From contig JADJPH010000002.1 in assembly GCA_016713335.1 (NCBI GenBank), positions 268,279 through 332,278 of the forward strand: a stretch of DNA of 64,000 nt, read 5' to 3'. Positions 42,093 to 54,500 of this stretch are shown piece after piece. Positions within the stretch are counted from its first letter, which is position 1. Each line of letters begins with the position of its first letter. Source of the DNA: Candidatus Fredericiella danica. Lineage in GTDB: Bacteria > Chloroflexota > Anaerolineae > Caldilineales > Caldilineaceae. The translations under genes were made by a program, and so were the position numbers. The notes beneath the pieces are model-generated. The model saw only the letters and a program-made list of their open reading frames with translations. It made no database searches and was not told the DNA's origin.

Positions 42093-45000
42093 TTAGCGTG
42101 CTGCAACTGGTAGGTATGCCTGGTACGCGTCGCCATACAATGGCCTCACCACCAAGAACACAGCAGAGCGATCGGCTACAAAAGCGATCTCGCCATTATC
42201 CTTGCCCATTGTGTATCCAGCCGGCTCCCAGGAGCGGTGATCTGGCGCCAGACGCAGGAGTGCAAGCCCGGCCAGAGACTGCGGATCGTGAGGAACCAGG
42301 CGAATGTTCGCCGCAAATGGAAGCACGGCAGGCTCACCTGTTTCGGTGTAGCCCGCGGCGCCTGCGACGGATAATGCGTCCGCATTACCTGCCGCCGAAT
42401 CGGCGATGTCGACCACAATTGCGGGCAGCGCGGGCAAATAGTTGTCGGACGCCAGGTAGTCCTCACTCAAGGCGAGTGTCGTGGTGACAGCCTCCGCTGC
42501 GCCCGCTGGGGCTGCCATAACTACGTAGACACCGGCAGTCGCCAGTTGCAACGCAATTGGTTGTGCCGCACGCCAGCTATGGCTTACGGTCTCGGAGCCA
42601 ACTTGTGAAGATTCAACCGGCCCGGCGTTTTGCCTCGGCGCTGCTGCTTCAGGGGTCTTGCCCGCAGTGGCATCGACAGGAGCGATCGCAGTTGCGGCCG
42701 GACCCGCTGGCGTGAAATCGGCTTGTGCGCCTATGAGTTCCATCGCAATTGCATCGGCTGTTGTTCCCGGCGCGGCATACGCATCTAGCGCGGGTGTGGG
42801 CAACACGCCGGGCAGCCCGCGCGGCGCCGCGGCCAGTGTGCCGTCCGGATCACTGGGTGCTTCTGGCGCAGTGATGGTCTGTGGCGCTGTTGGCGCCGCG
42901 AGCGGCCGCTTTGGAGCGGCGGAAACCGGTCCAATCGGGGAAGTCTCATGTGATTCAAACTCGTCGAAGTAGTAGACGCCGCGGGTGTCATTGTCGATTC
43001 CGGCCTGCGGGCCGAGCCACACTGTGTCGACTGCCAGCAGATCGTTGTCAATATTGTCTGTATGGGCCACCAGTACATTGTTAAGCCAAAGGTCGAGATA
43101 CCCGTCATGTGTGGCGCTTGAAGATGCCGCCTTCCAATCAATCTCAATCTGGATCGGGAGACCGTCGAATGGCTCAGTTGGGGCGGCCACCCACTTCAAG
43201 TTGTCATTGAGCACGGACGCGCGCAGGCCATAGTCGCTGCCCGTGCGGACCAACTCAATCGCAACCACTGCGCGCACCGTATTGAAACCGCGGAAGATGG
43301 TATGGGCATTGCCGCTGGCCATCTGTATGCCATTGGGGTTGAACAGGAAGCGAGCGCGATAGCGTTTGAGCGCGCTTGGCGTGCGGTCGACGACATAGAG
43401 GGGGTGGTTGTCGTCGATGTTTGCGCTGATGCCATATGCACCCGTGAGCGCGGCGTCATGCAGCGCAGCCAGATTACCGGCGTCGATCATGGCGGTCGCC
43501 CAGCGTGCCAGATCGCCGGATTCAAAGGCATCGACGAAGATCAGGTCAGGAATCGATTGTGGTGCGTAGGCGACAGTCACAGCGTGCGCCTGGGCGGGCA
43601 TCGTGAGCCGGTTGGTAATTGCGGAACTGTTGCTGTTGGCGGCGCCAGTCCAGCTCAGAACAGCGAAGCCGTACTCAGGTGCAGCCGCAAGGGAGATGAC
43701 TGCGCCTGCAACATAGGCGCCCGTGGGGCAAGCGGTAGAATGATCTGGCGTCGCGGCCGGATCTTGACCCCGCCCGACGTGTGCGCGCGTCAGTGAATAG
43801 CAGTTGGGTGTTGCCACCGCAAATGGGGTGGTGCTCTGGCGGAGGCCCGCCGGTGACGCCACCTCGATCAATCCGCTGGTTGCTGACTGGGGGACGGTGA
43901 CGAGATCTGCACGTCGGACAGCACCTGGAATGCCGCAGGTGTCCCGTTGAACCGCACAGCGCACATCCGTGAAACCGGACCTTGTAGCAGGATCGGCGTG
44001 CCGGCCGGAGCCGACGCCGGACTGAAGCCGGCAATCAGCGGCGCCGCGCGTGGCTGGGCCAATAGGGGTTGTACCCAAGCTCCTGGAAGATAAACCAGCC
44101 GGTCGCACCCACATGCAGGCGATTGAAGTACTCCCAGCCGAAGCCAGTCGTCAGGCCGTCGCGGGTCGCCGCCACGATGCCCATGTCATTGGCATTTGGT
44201 GCGGCAATCTGGACCTTGCGGAGTTCATCGCGCACGTGCGTGGCTTCATCCGTGCGCCCAAGCACGTTGTACGCCAGCGCCATTTGACCCGTACCTTCGA
44301 ACCAGGGTTGGTCACGGTCGGTGTCGAAGTCAAAACCTGAAAAGCCGGAGGCTGTCACCAGGTGATTCGTAGTGGCAAAATCGATCGCGCGGCGCGTCTG
44401 TGGGTTGGGGCCGAAGGCGAGCGTCGCCCAGCTCTGGGCATCTAGTGGGATGGCCTGCTGGTTCGGGGTGGCCCCATCTTCCTGCGTTCCAGTCCAATAG
44501 TGACCCGCTGCAGCGTTCCACATCGCGTCAACCAACTGGCGGGCGTGGTCGGAGCGCTCCCACCATTTCGGATCGCCGGTGGCGATGGCAAGGCGTGCAA
44601 ACGCGACCATCAGGTCAAGGTTGTGCTCCGTTGACTTCCAGGTCACGTTGGCAGGATCCGTTTCCCAGCCGCGGACACCACCCGTGTAGCCACCGGGTCC
44701 ACTCGCCGAGCGCGTGTTGTCTTCGATCCACTCGCCAAGTGCGATGGCCGCGTTGCGGTATTGTTCGCCGCCGCGGGCGTCGTAATAGTTGATCAGGGCG
44801 AGGAGCACCCAGGCCATATCGCCATCGTAGCTACTCACCTGTTGGATGTCCTCGAACCAATTTTGCTTCGAAGCGTCCCACCAACCGGGCATACGCACGG
44901 TGCCGATGCGATGGTTTGGCTTCCAACCTGGCGGCAGCACCAGGTCGCCCGCTTGATAGGCGTTGCGCAGCCGCCCGTCGCCATAGATGCGATCATGTTG

Positions 45001-47984
45001 TTGCGCATAGACGAAGGCGTCGGCGAGCAACCCAGCACGGCGCCAGTCGCCGGCGGCAGTGAACGCCATGAGCGCAAGTGCGTTGTCATAGCTGAAGGCA
45101 ACGTTACGCAACCGTGTCAAAGTTCAGCCCGGTCGGACGGGTATGGAAGCTCACGATGAAGCGCGGCTCATCCAGCCGGCTTTTATGAAACTGGATGTCA
45201 TCGATCAAGAACTGAACCTGTTGGCCGTTGTTTTGCGTCGGGTCTACCACCCAGCCAAAGGCACCGAGCACATAGGAAAGATCCAGGCCCGTCAGCGTGA
45301 TCGTATATGGTTGCCATGATGTCGTCAGCGTGACCGCACAGGGCTGGAGACGGCCACAGGGGCTGACTTTGGCCTCCGAATCAGGGTAAGGGGTGAGTGC
45401 TTGACCAGTGGTAGGATCGCGACCGACGCCAAAGGCGAAAACTGTACGCGTTCGCCGCCGTTGCCGCCGCGCATAGAAGGTCAATGCAGTCGCACCCGAA
45501 AGATCTACTCCGGCGTCAGGGATCGTGCCCCAGTTCTCACTTGGGATACGCGCGGTTTCGGTCAGAATGCCATTCTGAAAATACCAGCCACCCCAATGGA
45601 CCCTCCAGATGCTAAGGCGCGGATCGAGGTAGCGCCGCTGTGCACGGTGCCGGTGTATGCTTCGTCGACGATGCCTGGGGCGATCCCCATGGCGCCGCGA
45701 TGGGCGAAGTGATTGCCGGCGGCGCCGAGGTCGGTGTAGACGTCGAGGGTGTCGTGGTACTGGTCCATCACCCGGTCTAGATGGTTCAGCGCCCGCACAA
45801 GCGGCGTGCCACTCAACGCAAAAGTGGCGGTGACGGCAAGGCCGTGGTTCATCGTCAAAGTGCAGTTCAAATCAGCACCGGTGCAGGCCCCAGACCAACC
45901 CGCGAAGGCCGAGCCAGGCTGAGGCGTTGCGCTAAGCGTCACGATCGCCGCATGTGCATACGTGTCTTCGCACGCAGTGGTGCAGGCCGGGGCGGATGGG
46001 CGTTGTACAAGGCCATGACCGTCGCCAGCAATGGCAATTTTGAGTGGATGCGTAGCACCTGAGAACGTGGCCGTCACCGTGGTAGAGGTAGAGAGCGGAT
46101 TCCAGGAACAACTGTTGCCGTTGATGGCGCCGCAATTACCGGACCACCCCAAGAAGATCGAACCGGGTTCGGGCGTTGCACTGAGGCTGAGCGGCGCCCC
46201 CGCCGGAAAGCCTGCAGCACAGGTGGCTGCGCAGTCGATCCTGGAAGCGAACTAACAACCCGGCCGGCGCCGTCACCGGTGTGGGTGACGGTGATATCGC
46301 CTTGGTTTGAAATAGGCGTAGACATTCATGGCGCTGGTCATGGTGAAGGAGCAGGTGGAAGCGGTGCTGTTCGTGCAGCCGTAATACCAAGCCCAGAATG
46401 CACTATCGGGCGCCGGGGTTGCAGTCAGCGTGATGCGCGTGCCATGGGCAAAGTCGCCGGTATAGACACCGGTTGAAATGATCCCAGGTGGGTCCACTTT
46501 GACTGAGCCCGGCGCCCCGCCCGCCACCTGTGTGGTGAGCCGGTATTGCATGCGGGGCTGGAAGATGGCAGTGACCGCATGCGCACTGTTGAGCGTGATG
46601 GTGCAGGTGGGGGTGGCGCCCGTGCAAGCACCATTCCAGCCGGAGAACAAGGAGCCGGCAAAAGCCGTCGCGGAGAGGGTGATGGTCGTGCCGATGGGGT
46701 AATCTTCCGCGCAGTCGAAGCCGCAATCGATGCCCGGTGCCTCGGCCGTCACTTTGCCGTCACCGATCCCGGTGCGTGAAACTGACGCCATGGCAACGGC
46801 GCCGGTCAGGGGTGTGAACTCGAAATCTTCGATGACAATCTCGACCGGTTTGCCGTCCGTGGGTGCGCGCCCATTGTACAGCCATAAGTTGATGCGGGGG
46901 TTTTCGACACCGGGCGCCGGATTCGATGCCCCGGCGTAGGGCCACGTGTGCACCGGCTGGAAGGCGCCCGGAGCAGCCGGGTCCTCGACAGCAGTGGTGA
47001 AAGTGATCCCTTCGGGACGCCAGGAGAAGGTGTGTTGGAAGCGGGCGCCCGGCAGACTGAGCGAAAAGCGATGCCGATTGCCAGAGGTTGTGTATGGCTG
47101 GACCACGTATTGGGCGTTGGCGGCCGCGGATCACCCCAACGGGAAAATTCGGCGTCGATCTCGCGGTAATTGGCGGCAGGCGCCGTAGTGTCCCAAGTGA
47201 AGAGACCCAACACCACATTCGGGTCAAGCTTGTCGACAGCACCGTTTGTGGTGAAGGTGTAGGTGCCATAGCCAAGCGAGGCCATATTGATGACTTCGGC
47301 GGCATACCAATAGCTGCCGCTGCCGGTCAGCTTCAGGTGCAATTGCCCGGCAGTGTCAACCCAGACGTTGTTGGTGCTGTCAGAGAAGTAATTGGGGCCT
47401 GGACCGATTGGGTAGGCGGCGCTCGTCTTCACCTGCCAGGGGTAGCCGGCAAACGAGATGGTGCGAAACGAAGGCGCGCGATCGATGCGTTCGATATCAA
47501 CGCACTGGTCCAGAAAACCTGGCGGAAATGATGGTTGACCAGACATGGGAGGGGCGCAACACCTTGGGGCAAAGGCACGCCAGGATGGAGGTCGCCTGGG
47601 TGTCAACCCCGCCCGTTGTCACCCCGGCAGACCAGGAACCGTCGGGCGCAATCGATGTCAACGGCGCCGCCCAGGTCGGCTTATTCCACCAGCCGCCGGC
47701 TGCAAAGATGAAAATTGCCACTTTGTAGCCAGGTGGGTACACGCAGTCCACACGGCCGTAGAGGGGGTCGGTGGTCCCGTACTTTGGCACGAGGGGTGAA
47801 GTAGAGGTCGGGCGTACACGTCAACTGGCCGGTCGGCGTTTGGAAGGGGAGCCGCCAGGGCAGGGGCGCGGGTAAAGATCAGCAGGCACAATAGCCCAGC
47901 GACGCGGCGAGCATTGCCAACTGAGCGAGCCGAAGACGACGCTTGGATAATTGGTGAGGAGCGATGTTTGGCTGTGCATGGCAT
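42093..47984 (-). CDS. Giant exported multidomain glycan-active protein (GH16-like), many frameshifts
   Basis: ATG 47984 behind AGAGGAAGT; signal peptide RVAGLLCLLIFTRAPALAAP. Reading on across frame breaks, domains in order: a ~100-residue module PPGYKVAIFIFAAGGWWNKP; a GH16/LamG-type jelly roll with EIDAEFSRWG (the ExDxxE-type GH16 site, near 47145); three InlB-like repeats (ITLSATAFAGSLFSGWNGAC and similar, ending VTATF); a beta-sandwich with FLIDDIQFHK; an alpha/alpha-barrel-like domain 44035-45120 (SYDNALALMAFTAAGDWRRA, QQVSSYDGDMAWVLLALINY); an IPT/TIG domain near 43900-44060; another InlB-like repeat; a LamG-like domain (YVVDRTPSALKRYRARFLFN); an Ala/Pro/Thr-rich region; and the end YQAYLPVAAR. 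About 1,960 residues, at least eight one-base breaks. Likely secreted and polysaccharide-directed; individual domains are clear, the single-gene reading is inferred. Confidence 0.7.
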
Positions 47985-48005
47985 ACTTCCTCTAAGAATG
48001 TTTGA

Positions 48006-48305
48006 TCAATAAAGCCAACCACAGATGCCGTCCCAATAAAACTCTAGGTCGCGTACGTCACCACCAAGTGCACCAACGAGTGCGGCAATTGCCTGCATGC
48101 GCGCAGCGCCACCCTGCAAGGCCAGTGCTTCCCCGATTGCACGAATCTGGTTGCAAGTGAGCGCGTGGGCCTTGGGCACCGACTCGCACTGAGCATCCGC
48201 CAGTTCCAGAAGAAACAGGAGTTGGCGTGCGAGTAACGAATCGTCAGAAGAGGTTGAATTTCCCGAGCAAGCCCACGAGATGATTGCCAACAAAGGCCAG
48301 CGCAT
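48006..48305 (-). CDS. Small exported hypothetical protein
   Basis: About 99 residues from ATG 48305 (MRWPLLAIISWACSGNSTSS). The N-terminus looks like a short signal sequence with a possible lipobox-like Cys (SWAC), followed by a helical acidic region with two cysteines (ADAQCESVP, ALTCNQIRAIGEAL) and a tail DGICGWLY. It ends 22 bases before the giant exported gene and on the same strand. I do not recognise the family. It could be spurious, but the signal-like start and position favour a real gene. Confidence 0.5.
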   Translation of the reverse strand: MRWPLLAIISWACSGNSTSSDDSLLARQLLFLLELADAQCESVPKAHALTCNQIRAIGEALALQGGAARMQAIAALVGALGGDVRDLEFYWDGICGWLY

Positions 48306-48479
48306 AGGAAGCCCCAAACAAAGATTTAAGAAACCCTAAACTGAAGTATACAGTTCAATGTCTGGAGTTTACTCTCGGATTGCTATCGGAATTCTCACCG
48401 CGGCGCAAACGCCGGCCAACAGGAGATAGAAACGGCCGTTTGGGGGCGCACCAAGAGAAGTGCAATGTTGGCAGCAGAC

Positions 48480-48506
48480 GGGCCCACCCTGCAAAAGGGT
48501 GGGCCC
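48480..48506 (-). terminator. Strong GC hairpin, terminator candidate
   Basis: Arms GGGCCCACCCT (48480-48490) and AGGGTGGGCCC (48496-48506), loop of five bases, perfect 11-bp stem. Located about 50 bases past the stop of the lipoprotein gene ending at 48558. The rest of the gap 48306-48557 shows no gene. There is no T-run, so termination is likely but not certain. Confidence 0.6.
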
Positions 48507-48557
48507 ATGCGCCTTGATCCAAGCCACCAGCAAATCCCGTATCGACACGTTGAAATG

Positions 48558-49114
48558 TCATTGCTGCTTCGGTATATAGGCTTCTAAACTTACGGATGCA
48601 CCGCCCGGAACGACAAGCGAGAGTGCGGATTCTGTTTCTGGCACAGCAAATGTCCAGCAAACACGCCCCCTGTGCCATCCGGACAAAACACCCCGGTGGC
48701 GTGAGCCAGGTGGGGGTATAGATCGCCACGCTCACCGGATATTGAAACATCGAGATCCTTGGTGATCTGTGCAACGTCGTCCGTGCTTCCCCCTGTCGCA
48801 GTTTGAAAACCAACTCTCACGAGACGAAATCCTGGCGCCGCGGAATAACTGCCAACACGCTCAACTTCAACGATGGTGGTCAGTTGGAGTTCAATGTCGC
48901 CAATTGTGAAGCCTGGTGGGTTATCTGATGGCTCCGGAGTGGAAGCAAGTGTAGCTTGCGAAGGCTCGGGAATGGTGGGCGACAAGTCCGGCGTTTGCGT
49001 GGGCTTGAGAACCCCGGTAGATGCAGGAAGACGCAAAGGTAGAGGTTGGCAGCCAGAAAGAGAAAGAGCCACCGCAAAAAGACAAATCGTGAAGTTTCTT
49101 GTTGTTGTGTTCAT
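48558..49114 (-). CDS. Lipoprotein with DUF4352-like domain, frameshifted at the end
   Basis: From ATG 49114: MNTTTRNFTICLFAVALSLS then GC, a lipoprotein signal (LSGC), a Pro/Ser/Thr-rich linker, then a beta-rich domain GDIELQLTTIVEVERVGSYS and PGFRLVRVGFQTATGGSTDD. The open frame ends at 48590, but removing one base near 48662 gives WTFAVPETESALSLVVPGGA and SVSLEAYIPKQQ to a stop at 48558, the usual ending of DUF4352-type sandwiches. About 185 residues. Surface-anchored; function unknown. Confidence 0.7.
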
Positions 49115-49238
49115 GATCAATGGCCTGCGCAATTACGGGCGCACCCGCTATAGAAGATTGATACTGAAAAACCGCACCAACACAGCAGCCCAGGGTTGAG
49201 AATGTTCAGCAGTCGTCGCACATTGTGCGCGTAGCGTG

Positions 49239-50089
49239 TCAATCCGCGTCCTCAAACTTCAATAGCGTATCGATCCCCCCGGTGGTCGGACTAATTTCGA
49301 TGATTGTCGTGGAATCGTCTGCGTGATACGCCGCTTTGCCGCCCTTACGCAGCATGCGGAGGAGAGTGGCCAGGTCCGCATCAGGAATCTCACCTTCAAA
49401 CTTGCTCGTGATCACCGGTTCGTCAACATAGAACTGTTCCGTCTGTGGGTACAATTGTTCGAACGTCTCCAGCGAGGTGTCTTTTGGTTGCCAGAGCTGA
49501 AGTATCTGAAAAACCTCACCTTCCACCACCTGAATCAGATAAGCTTTGCCGAGGTGACCGGCAAACAGTCCGTTGAGATGAGCGCCAGGTGCCATCATAG
49601 ACGAGGCCATCTTGGAAAACCGCAGCGTCCTGAATCGCAGCCGAGGGGCTGTTTTCGATAAAAAGAGCATAGTTGCCGGGTTGTAAAGCAAGCTTCAGCG
49701 GGTCGCCCGCGTAGATACTTGTCGTCCACAGCACCCATCAGAACGAACGGATCATTTGGGTTTTTCAAACGGTGGACGCCCAGGAGTTGGCGCATCGTTT
49801 GGTTCCACTCCAGGTCATCGGCCACAGCCAGGCCGAGTTCGTCAAGGCTGGCAACAAAGACATTAGAGGCGCCTGGTATGGAACTGATTTCCAGGCCCTG
49901 CTTGATCGCAGGAGGTGGGACGGGAAGCGGAGCCGCAACGGGCATTGAATTGGTTGAAAGGACGGAAGCGGTTACGCCAACCCAAGGCGCAATGCGCACA
50001 ACCTCGGAAGGTACGCACGAAGCGATGGCCAGGCTCACAATCGTTAAGCACAGAATCGAAAGCATGGGCGTAGCAAGACGGGTTTTCAT
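49239..50089 (-). CDS. Exported lipoprotein of unknown function, two or more frameshifts
   Basis: From ATG 50089: MKTRLATPMLSILCLTIVSL then AIASC (lipobox). The reading passes through three frames: to about 49725 (ISSIPGASNVFVASLDELGL, MRQLLGVHRLKNPNDPFVLM), then DPLKLALQPGNYALFIENSP to about 49620, then GAHLNGLFAGHLGKAYLIQV, IPDADLATLLRMLRKGGKAA and IEISPTTGGIDTLLKFEDAD to 49239. Corrected length about 283 residues. No family recognised. Same strand as the neighbouring lipoprotein genes; the gap of 124 bases between them holds nothing notable. Confidence 0.6.
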
Positions 50090-50334
50090 GGTATCTCCTG
50101 CGCTGTAGCGGGCGCACCCGGTGAAAATAGCATCACAACAGGCAAAAAGTGGAAGACAAGGCAAACACACAAAAAAAGTAAAAGCCAATACAAGCATAGC
50201 GGGTACGTGCAGCAAATGTTCCCAAGATCCTCTCCGCTCACTCTCAACAGAAAACCAAGGCTCCGGTGCGTTGGGGATGTGGAGCGGTAGAGAGGCGGTG
50301 CAGACGTCTGGCGTGCCGGCAAGTGGTGTATTGG

Positions 50335-50372
50335 CAGGTCACCACCAGACAGCGGTGGGTGGTGGTGACCTG
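50335..50372 (-). terminator. Hairpin after the zinc-ribbon membrane gene
   Basis: Perfect 12-bp arms CAGGTCACCACC (50335-50346) and GGTGGTGACCTG (50361-50372), loop 14 bases, starting nine bases beyond the stop at 50381. A strong stem without a T-run; probable transcription end or mRNA 3' protection. The remainder of the gap 50090-50334 shows no gene. Confidence 0.65.
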
Positions 50373-50380
50373 CAGATGAA

Positions 50381-50857
50381 CTAGTGAAAGAACTGGTCAT
50401 TGGCATAAAACCAGTAGGCAATGGTGGCGCCGATGGCAGCGAGGGCGATGCCTTCGAGACTGCCGGTAGCAATCAAAATGAGGCCAAAAAGGACGTTGAG
50501 GCATTGCATCACGATCACGGTGAAGCGCGCCCAGTTCCGATGTCGCCAGAGGCCGAAGGCAACGAGGGCTTCAAACGCGGCGAGGAGCAAGGTCCAGCCG
50601 GCCGACGCGTCGTGGGCCGCAATGGCAGCCGTAACCAGTGCGACCGCAGTGCCGCCGAGAAATGCGGCATAGACGAGCACACAGCCCGAGCGCTGGCTGG
50701 CTTGCGGCAGTACGACGGCGCGTGCTGCATCCGTCAAGAGAAGGGTGTCACACTGTCGGCAATGGACATAGGTGGACTCGTTCAGTTCACCGCAGTAGGG
50801 ACAGGCAATCACTTCAATGGGCGAAAAGTTGGGTTCGGCAACGGCAGAAGTGTTCAT
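50381..50857 (-). CDS. Zinc-ribbon protein with four-helix membrane domain
   Basis: 158 residues from ATG 50857, which follows AAGGAGACTTGATC. The N-terminus has a zinc ribbon CPYCGELNESTYVHCRQC (CxxC-x12-CxxC), then four hydrophobic helices (VLVYAAFLGGTAVALVTAAI, AGWTLLLAAFEALVAFGLWR, FTVIVMQCLNVLFGLILIAT, IALAAIGATIAYWFYANDQF). The family is not recognised by name; small proteins of this type are common and uncharacterised. A truncated paralogue of its last 48 residues lies at 62644-62793, and both copies are followed upstream by the same leader element. Confidence 0.8.
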   Translation of the reverse strand: MNTSAVAEPNFSPIEVIACPYCGELNESTYVHCRQCDTLLLTDAARAVVLPQASQRSGCVLVYAAFLGGTAVALVTAAIAAHDASAGWTLLLAAFEALVAFGLWRHRNWARFTVIVMQCLNVLFGLILIATGSLEGIALAAIGATIAYWFYANDQFFH

Positions 50858-50930
50858 GATCAAGTCTCCTTGTGCAAACACGGTGGTATAGACTGGAATA
50901 AGACGTAGCACCGCCAGCGAAAAAGCTTGG

Positions 50931-51022
50931 TATAATGGGGACACGCACCCGGCGTGTTATCAGCCCTCAGTCCGATGCTACAAACGCTATTACGTCCCGA
51001 ATGGCGTGGGATTAAATGTTGA
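50931..51022 (+). promoter_or_regulatory. Leader element copy A: extended -10, hairpin, micro-ORF
   Basis: On the plus strand: TGgTATAAT (TATAAT at 50931-50936), then after four bases a hairpin ACACGC/GCGTGT (50941-50946 and 50952-50957), then AGCCCTCA (50962-50969), then a 15-codon ORF at 50975-51022 reading MLQTLLRPEWRGIKC. Copy B at 62799-62894 keeps the order and spacing, with a different but equally complementary hairpin. No good -35 box is seen. A short regulated leader, a small RNA or the 5' end of a gene family are all possible. Confidence 0.6.
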
Positions 51023-51573
51023 TCGTGGATTGAAGTGCGTAAAGACCAGAGGGTTGCCATATTGCTTCGATGGTACGGGCGAAGACCCTATATGGGTTCC
51101 GCCACATAGGAGGTTCGACATTGGACTTCAGTGTATGTGGCGGCTTGCAGACTGGCTTTGTGATTACTTGCAGAATAGCGATCTGCAAGAAGCAGTATCC
51201 ACACTTGGGGGCGCACTTCTTGGTCACTCAGGGGTGATTGCTGTCCCTGATAAGTCCATGTTGCCACGCCGATTGCATATTTCTAAGTGGCAATACACTG
51301 ACACTCATAGATTGGACGAATGATTACGGGGTTGTTTCCGAGCAACAGCGGCATAAGTAGAAGTTGAGCGGAGAAACCTCACGTGCGATTACCCCAACTC
51401 TGGAGCAATGTGACTCCCAGAACCACACTCGCAATGTCACTCACGGCCATTCGACATGAACGTCACAGTCCGAGAGCACTGCTGAAGATTGGTGGTGTCG
51501 TGCTTGAACATAGAAATGGTGCGCACTGTAATCATTATGTTCCGTACTGTTCTCGACAATTTTTTGTTGGGGA
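51023..51573 (+). other. Region without a recognisable gene
   Basis: About 550 bases between leader element A and the FG-GAP gene. An open frame at 51006-51323 (GLNVDRGLKCVKTRGLPYCF...WADW-like, ending KWQYTDTHRLDE) shares its first bases with the element; its composition is protein-like but I recognise nothing in it, and it has no good start. A second frame, 51383-51577, looks like chance. The base composition is lower in GC than the surroundings, as is the first half of the next gene. Confidence 0.4.
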
Positions 51574-54500
51574 TTGACATCGGAGCAAGTACAGCAGCCG
51601 AGCTTTGTTCCAGCGTGGCATAGCCGTGAGCTTAGTCATGCGACAGCGGCGGCCTGGGGAGACTATGACGGCGATGGAGACCTAGACCTTGTGGTCGCGA
51701 ATGCAACTCCATGGCCGACCCGGTTATACCGAAATGATAATGGAACGATGACGAACTCTCGTCTGTTTGGGAGGCACCACAAGCGAACACATACCGCTGC
51801 TGAGCTTGGGGCGACTATGACAATGATGGCGATCTAGATCTGGCACTAGGTAACTGGAATGCACAGAATAGAATCTATCGAAACGAGAGCGGTGTACTAA
51901 CTGCGGTATGGGATTCTGTCGAATCCGATTCCACAAGAAGTCTGGCATGGGGAGATTACAACGGCGATGGGTTTCTAGATCTTGCTGTCGGTAATGATTA
52001 CGAACCAAATCGAATCTACAGAAACAGCGGAGGGGTTCTGGCTGAAAGTGCAGAGTGGTCTCTCCCCAAGAGTGCTTCAACCAACTGCATAGCATGGGGA
52101 GATGTGGATGGTGACGGCGATCTTGATCTTGCGGTTGGCAACGTCGATGCCCCCAATTATCTGTACCGAAACGATCGCGGTGCCCTGTTCGGCATTCCGG
52201 TTTGGACCAGCACTGAATCTGATGACACCAAGAGTGTGGCATGGGGAGATATGGATGGGGATGGCGATCTCGATCTCGCGGTTGGCAATGAAGGGCGCAC
52301 AGGTTATACAGAAATGAAGGCGGCGTCCTGGACGCGACCGCATTTTGGTCTTCGGATGAACAGGATTCAACGCAAAGCATTTCTATTGGCGATTTCGACG
52401 CTGACGGTGACATGGACCTTCTCGCCGGGAATCTGATTGATCCAAGCCGCGTATACTTGAATGATGGCACAACGCTTGCATCGTCAGCCTCGTGGACTTC
52501 TAGTGCGAAATGGACATCTGCCGTGGCATGGGGAGATTATGACAACGATGGAGATCTGGACATTGCCTTTGGCAACACCTCAAATTCGCCAAGCGCGCTC
52601 TATCGGAAATGTGGAAATCACTCACCACTAACACGCGCCCAATTCCAAGATTGGAATAAGTTCCATAAGTGACCATGTTTGGGGCGACTACGATCGTGAT
52701 GGAGATTTGGATTTAGCAGTGGCCGCGTCTTCTGGGCGTGCGTGTTGGACTTTGCTTTATCAAAGCCGAGCGGGCTATGTCGAACCATATCCGATTTGGG
52801 GCTGGAGTGGATCTGGACGTGGTCCCCAGATAGCGTGGGGCGACTATGATGAGGATGGCGACTTGGACTTAGCTTTGGTCACCGTTGATCCGGGAGTCTA
52901 TTTACCTATTTCGTAATGACTCGGGCATCATGACTGATGAACCAGTGTGGACAGCTGAAACTATTGTATCCGCCGGCTTCGGGAATAATAGCGATATTGC
53001 TTGGGGCGATGGATGGCGACGGAGACCTCAGATCTTGCAGTGGCCAATCATGAAGAAGTTGCCCTTCAGTTGTTCCATAATGTTGACGGTGCTATGGATG
53101 TCCGCCCTGCCTGGTCTTCAGTTGCCCAAGCATTTTACTTGGGTACACTGGCTTGGGGTGACTATGATTCAGATGGAGACCCTGATTTGGCAGCGCAAGG
53201 CGGAGATGGTGGTGTCTGGTTGTTCGAAAACAACTCGGGGAATTGAGCGTAAACGCTATTTGGTCGTCCTTGGAGAAGGATGGGATCAATGACCTCGAGT
53301 GGGCCGACTTTGACGCTGACGGCGATCTGGACCTTGCAGCCGTCTCTCCATATAACCCTATTCGTTTGTATCAAAACAACAAAGGTATTCTGACGACATC
53401 GGCTAGCTGGTCGTCCGATGACGACGTCTTTTGTGCGAAGAGTATTGGCTGGGGGGATGTGGATGGAGATGGCGACCTTGACCTGGCTGCAGCTTGCTCT
53501 GGCGGACATCCAGATGCTCTTTATCGCAACGAATCCGGTACTTTGAGTTCCCGGGCGAGTTGGTTATCAGCGTCGAGTGACTGGACAAGTCAACTTTCGT
53601 GGATTGACTTTGACGGTGATGGATATCTCGATCTAAGCACGGTTACTAACGGGCAACTCAGGATCCTAAGCAAGCGCCTTCAACGTAAATCTAGTCCAGG
53701 TGGAAGTCTTCTCTTGACCAATGCACTTGGAGTTGCGGAACTGTATTCAACTTCTAAAGTGTGGAACGCCCCAATCGTGCCGATTACCTATGTTCTATTT
53801 GACAACAATTCGTCTCCCATTCGGAGTACTGCGGGTTACTTCTCGTTAAATGGTGGAGGACAATGGCTGACAGCCGTAGCAGCATCCGACACAATAACTG
53901 CAAATCTTGCCTCGGCACCCTATCCGAGCATTACTGCAACCAATACGCATCTATATAACTGGGACGTTGGTTCCAGTGGCTTCATGGGAGCGTCGGACAA
54001 TGTTGTATTTCGGTTGGTGGTGATTCCATCGGTCACGGCACGGCCGAGCAGTGTGCCTGGGCCATTCCAGTATGGTTCATTTGCTACGAGCTCCTACCCA
54101 TTCCGCGTGCGGGGCATGCAAGCGCGCACTGTGGATGCGCAGCGCCAGCCGGTGCGCGGGGCGACGGTATTTCGGCTCCCTGCCGATAGCAGCATCGGCG
54201 GCTCGCCAATCACGTCTCTGACGGGCGCGGCTTTTCAAACTGACATGCAGGGCTATCTGCAGGGCCGTGGCACACTGATGCAAGGTGATCGCCTGTTTGC
54301 CGTCGCGCCAATCACGGCAACGGCAAAGTACACGTTATATCAAACGAGTGCGACGCCGATGGTGGACGGTCTCGACGCTTACACCGTTACGCAGGCGGGG
54401 GTGCAGACCCTTACAGTGTCTGCCGGCGAACCCATTGCTACTGTTGAACCTCAGTGCGTCAATCGAATGGGACGCCTCCAACGGCACGGCCTTCCGCACG

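Noticed and set aside
43302..43796. Plus-strand open frames inside the giant exported gene
   Set aside because: The opposite strand encodes recognisable LamG- and InlB-like domains; these are shadows in GC-rich coding DNA.
51383..51577. 64-residue open frame before the FG-GAP gene
   Set aside because: No ribosome site, no hydrophobic signal segment, and no continuity with the FG-GAP reading.
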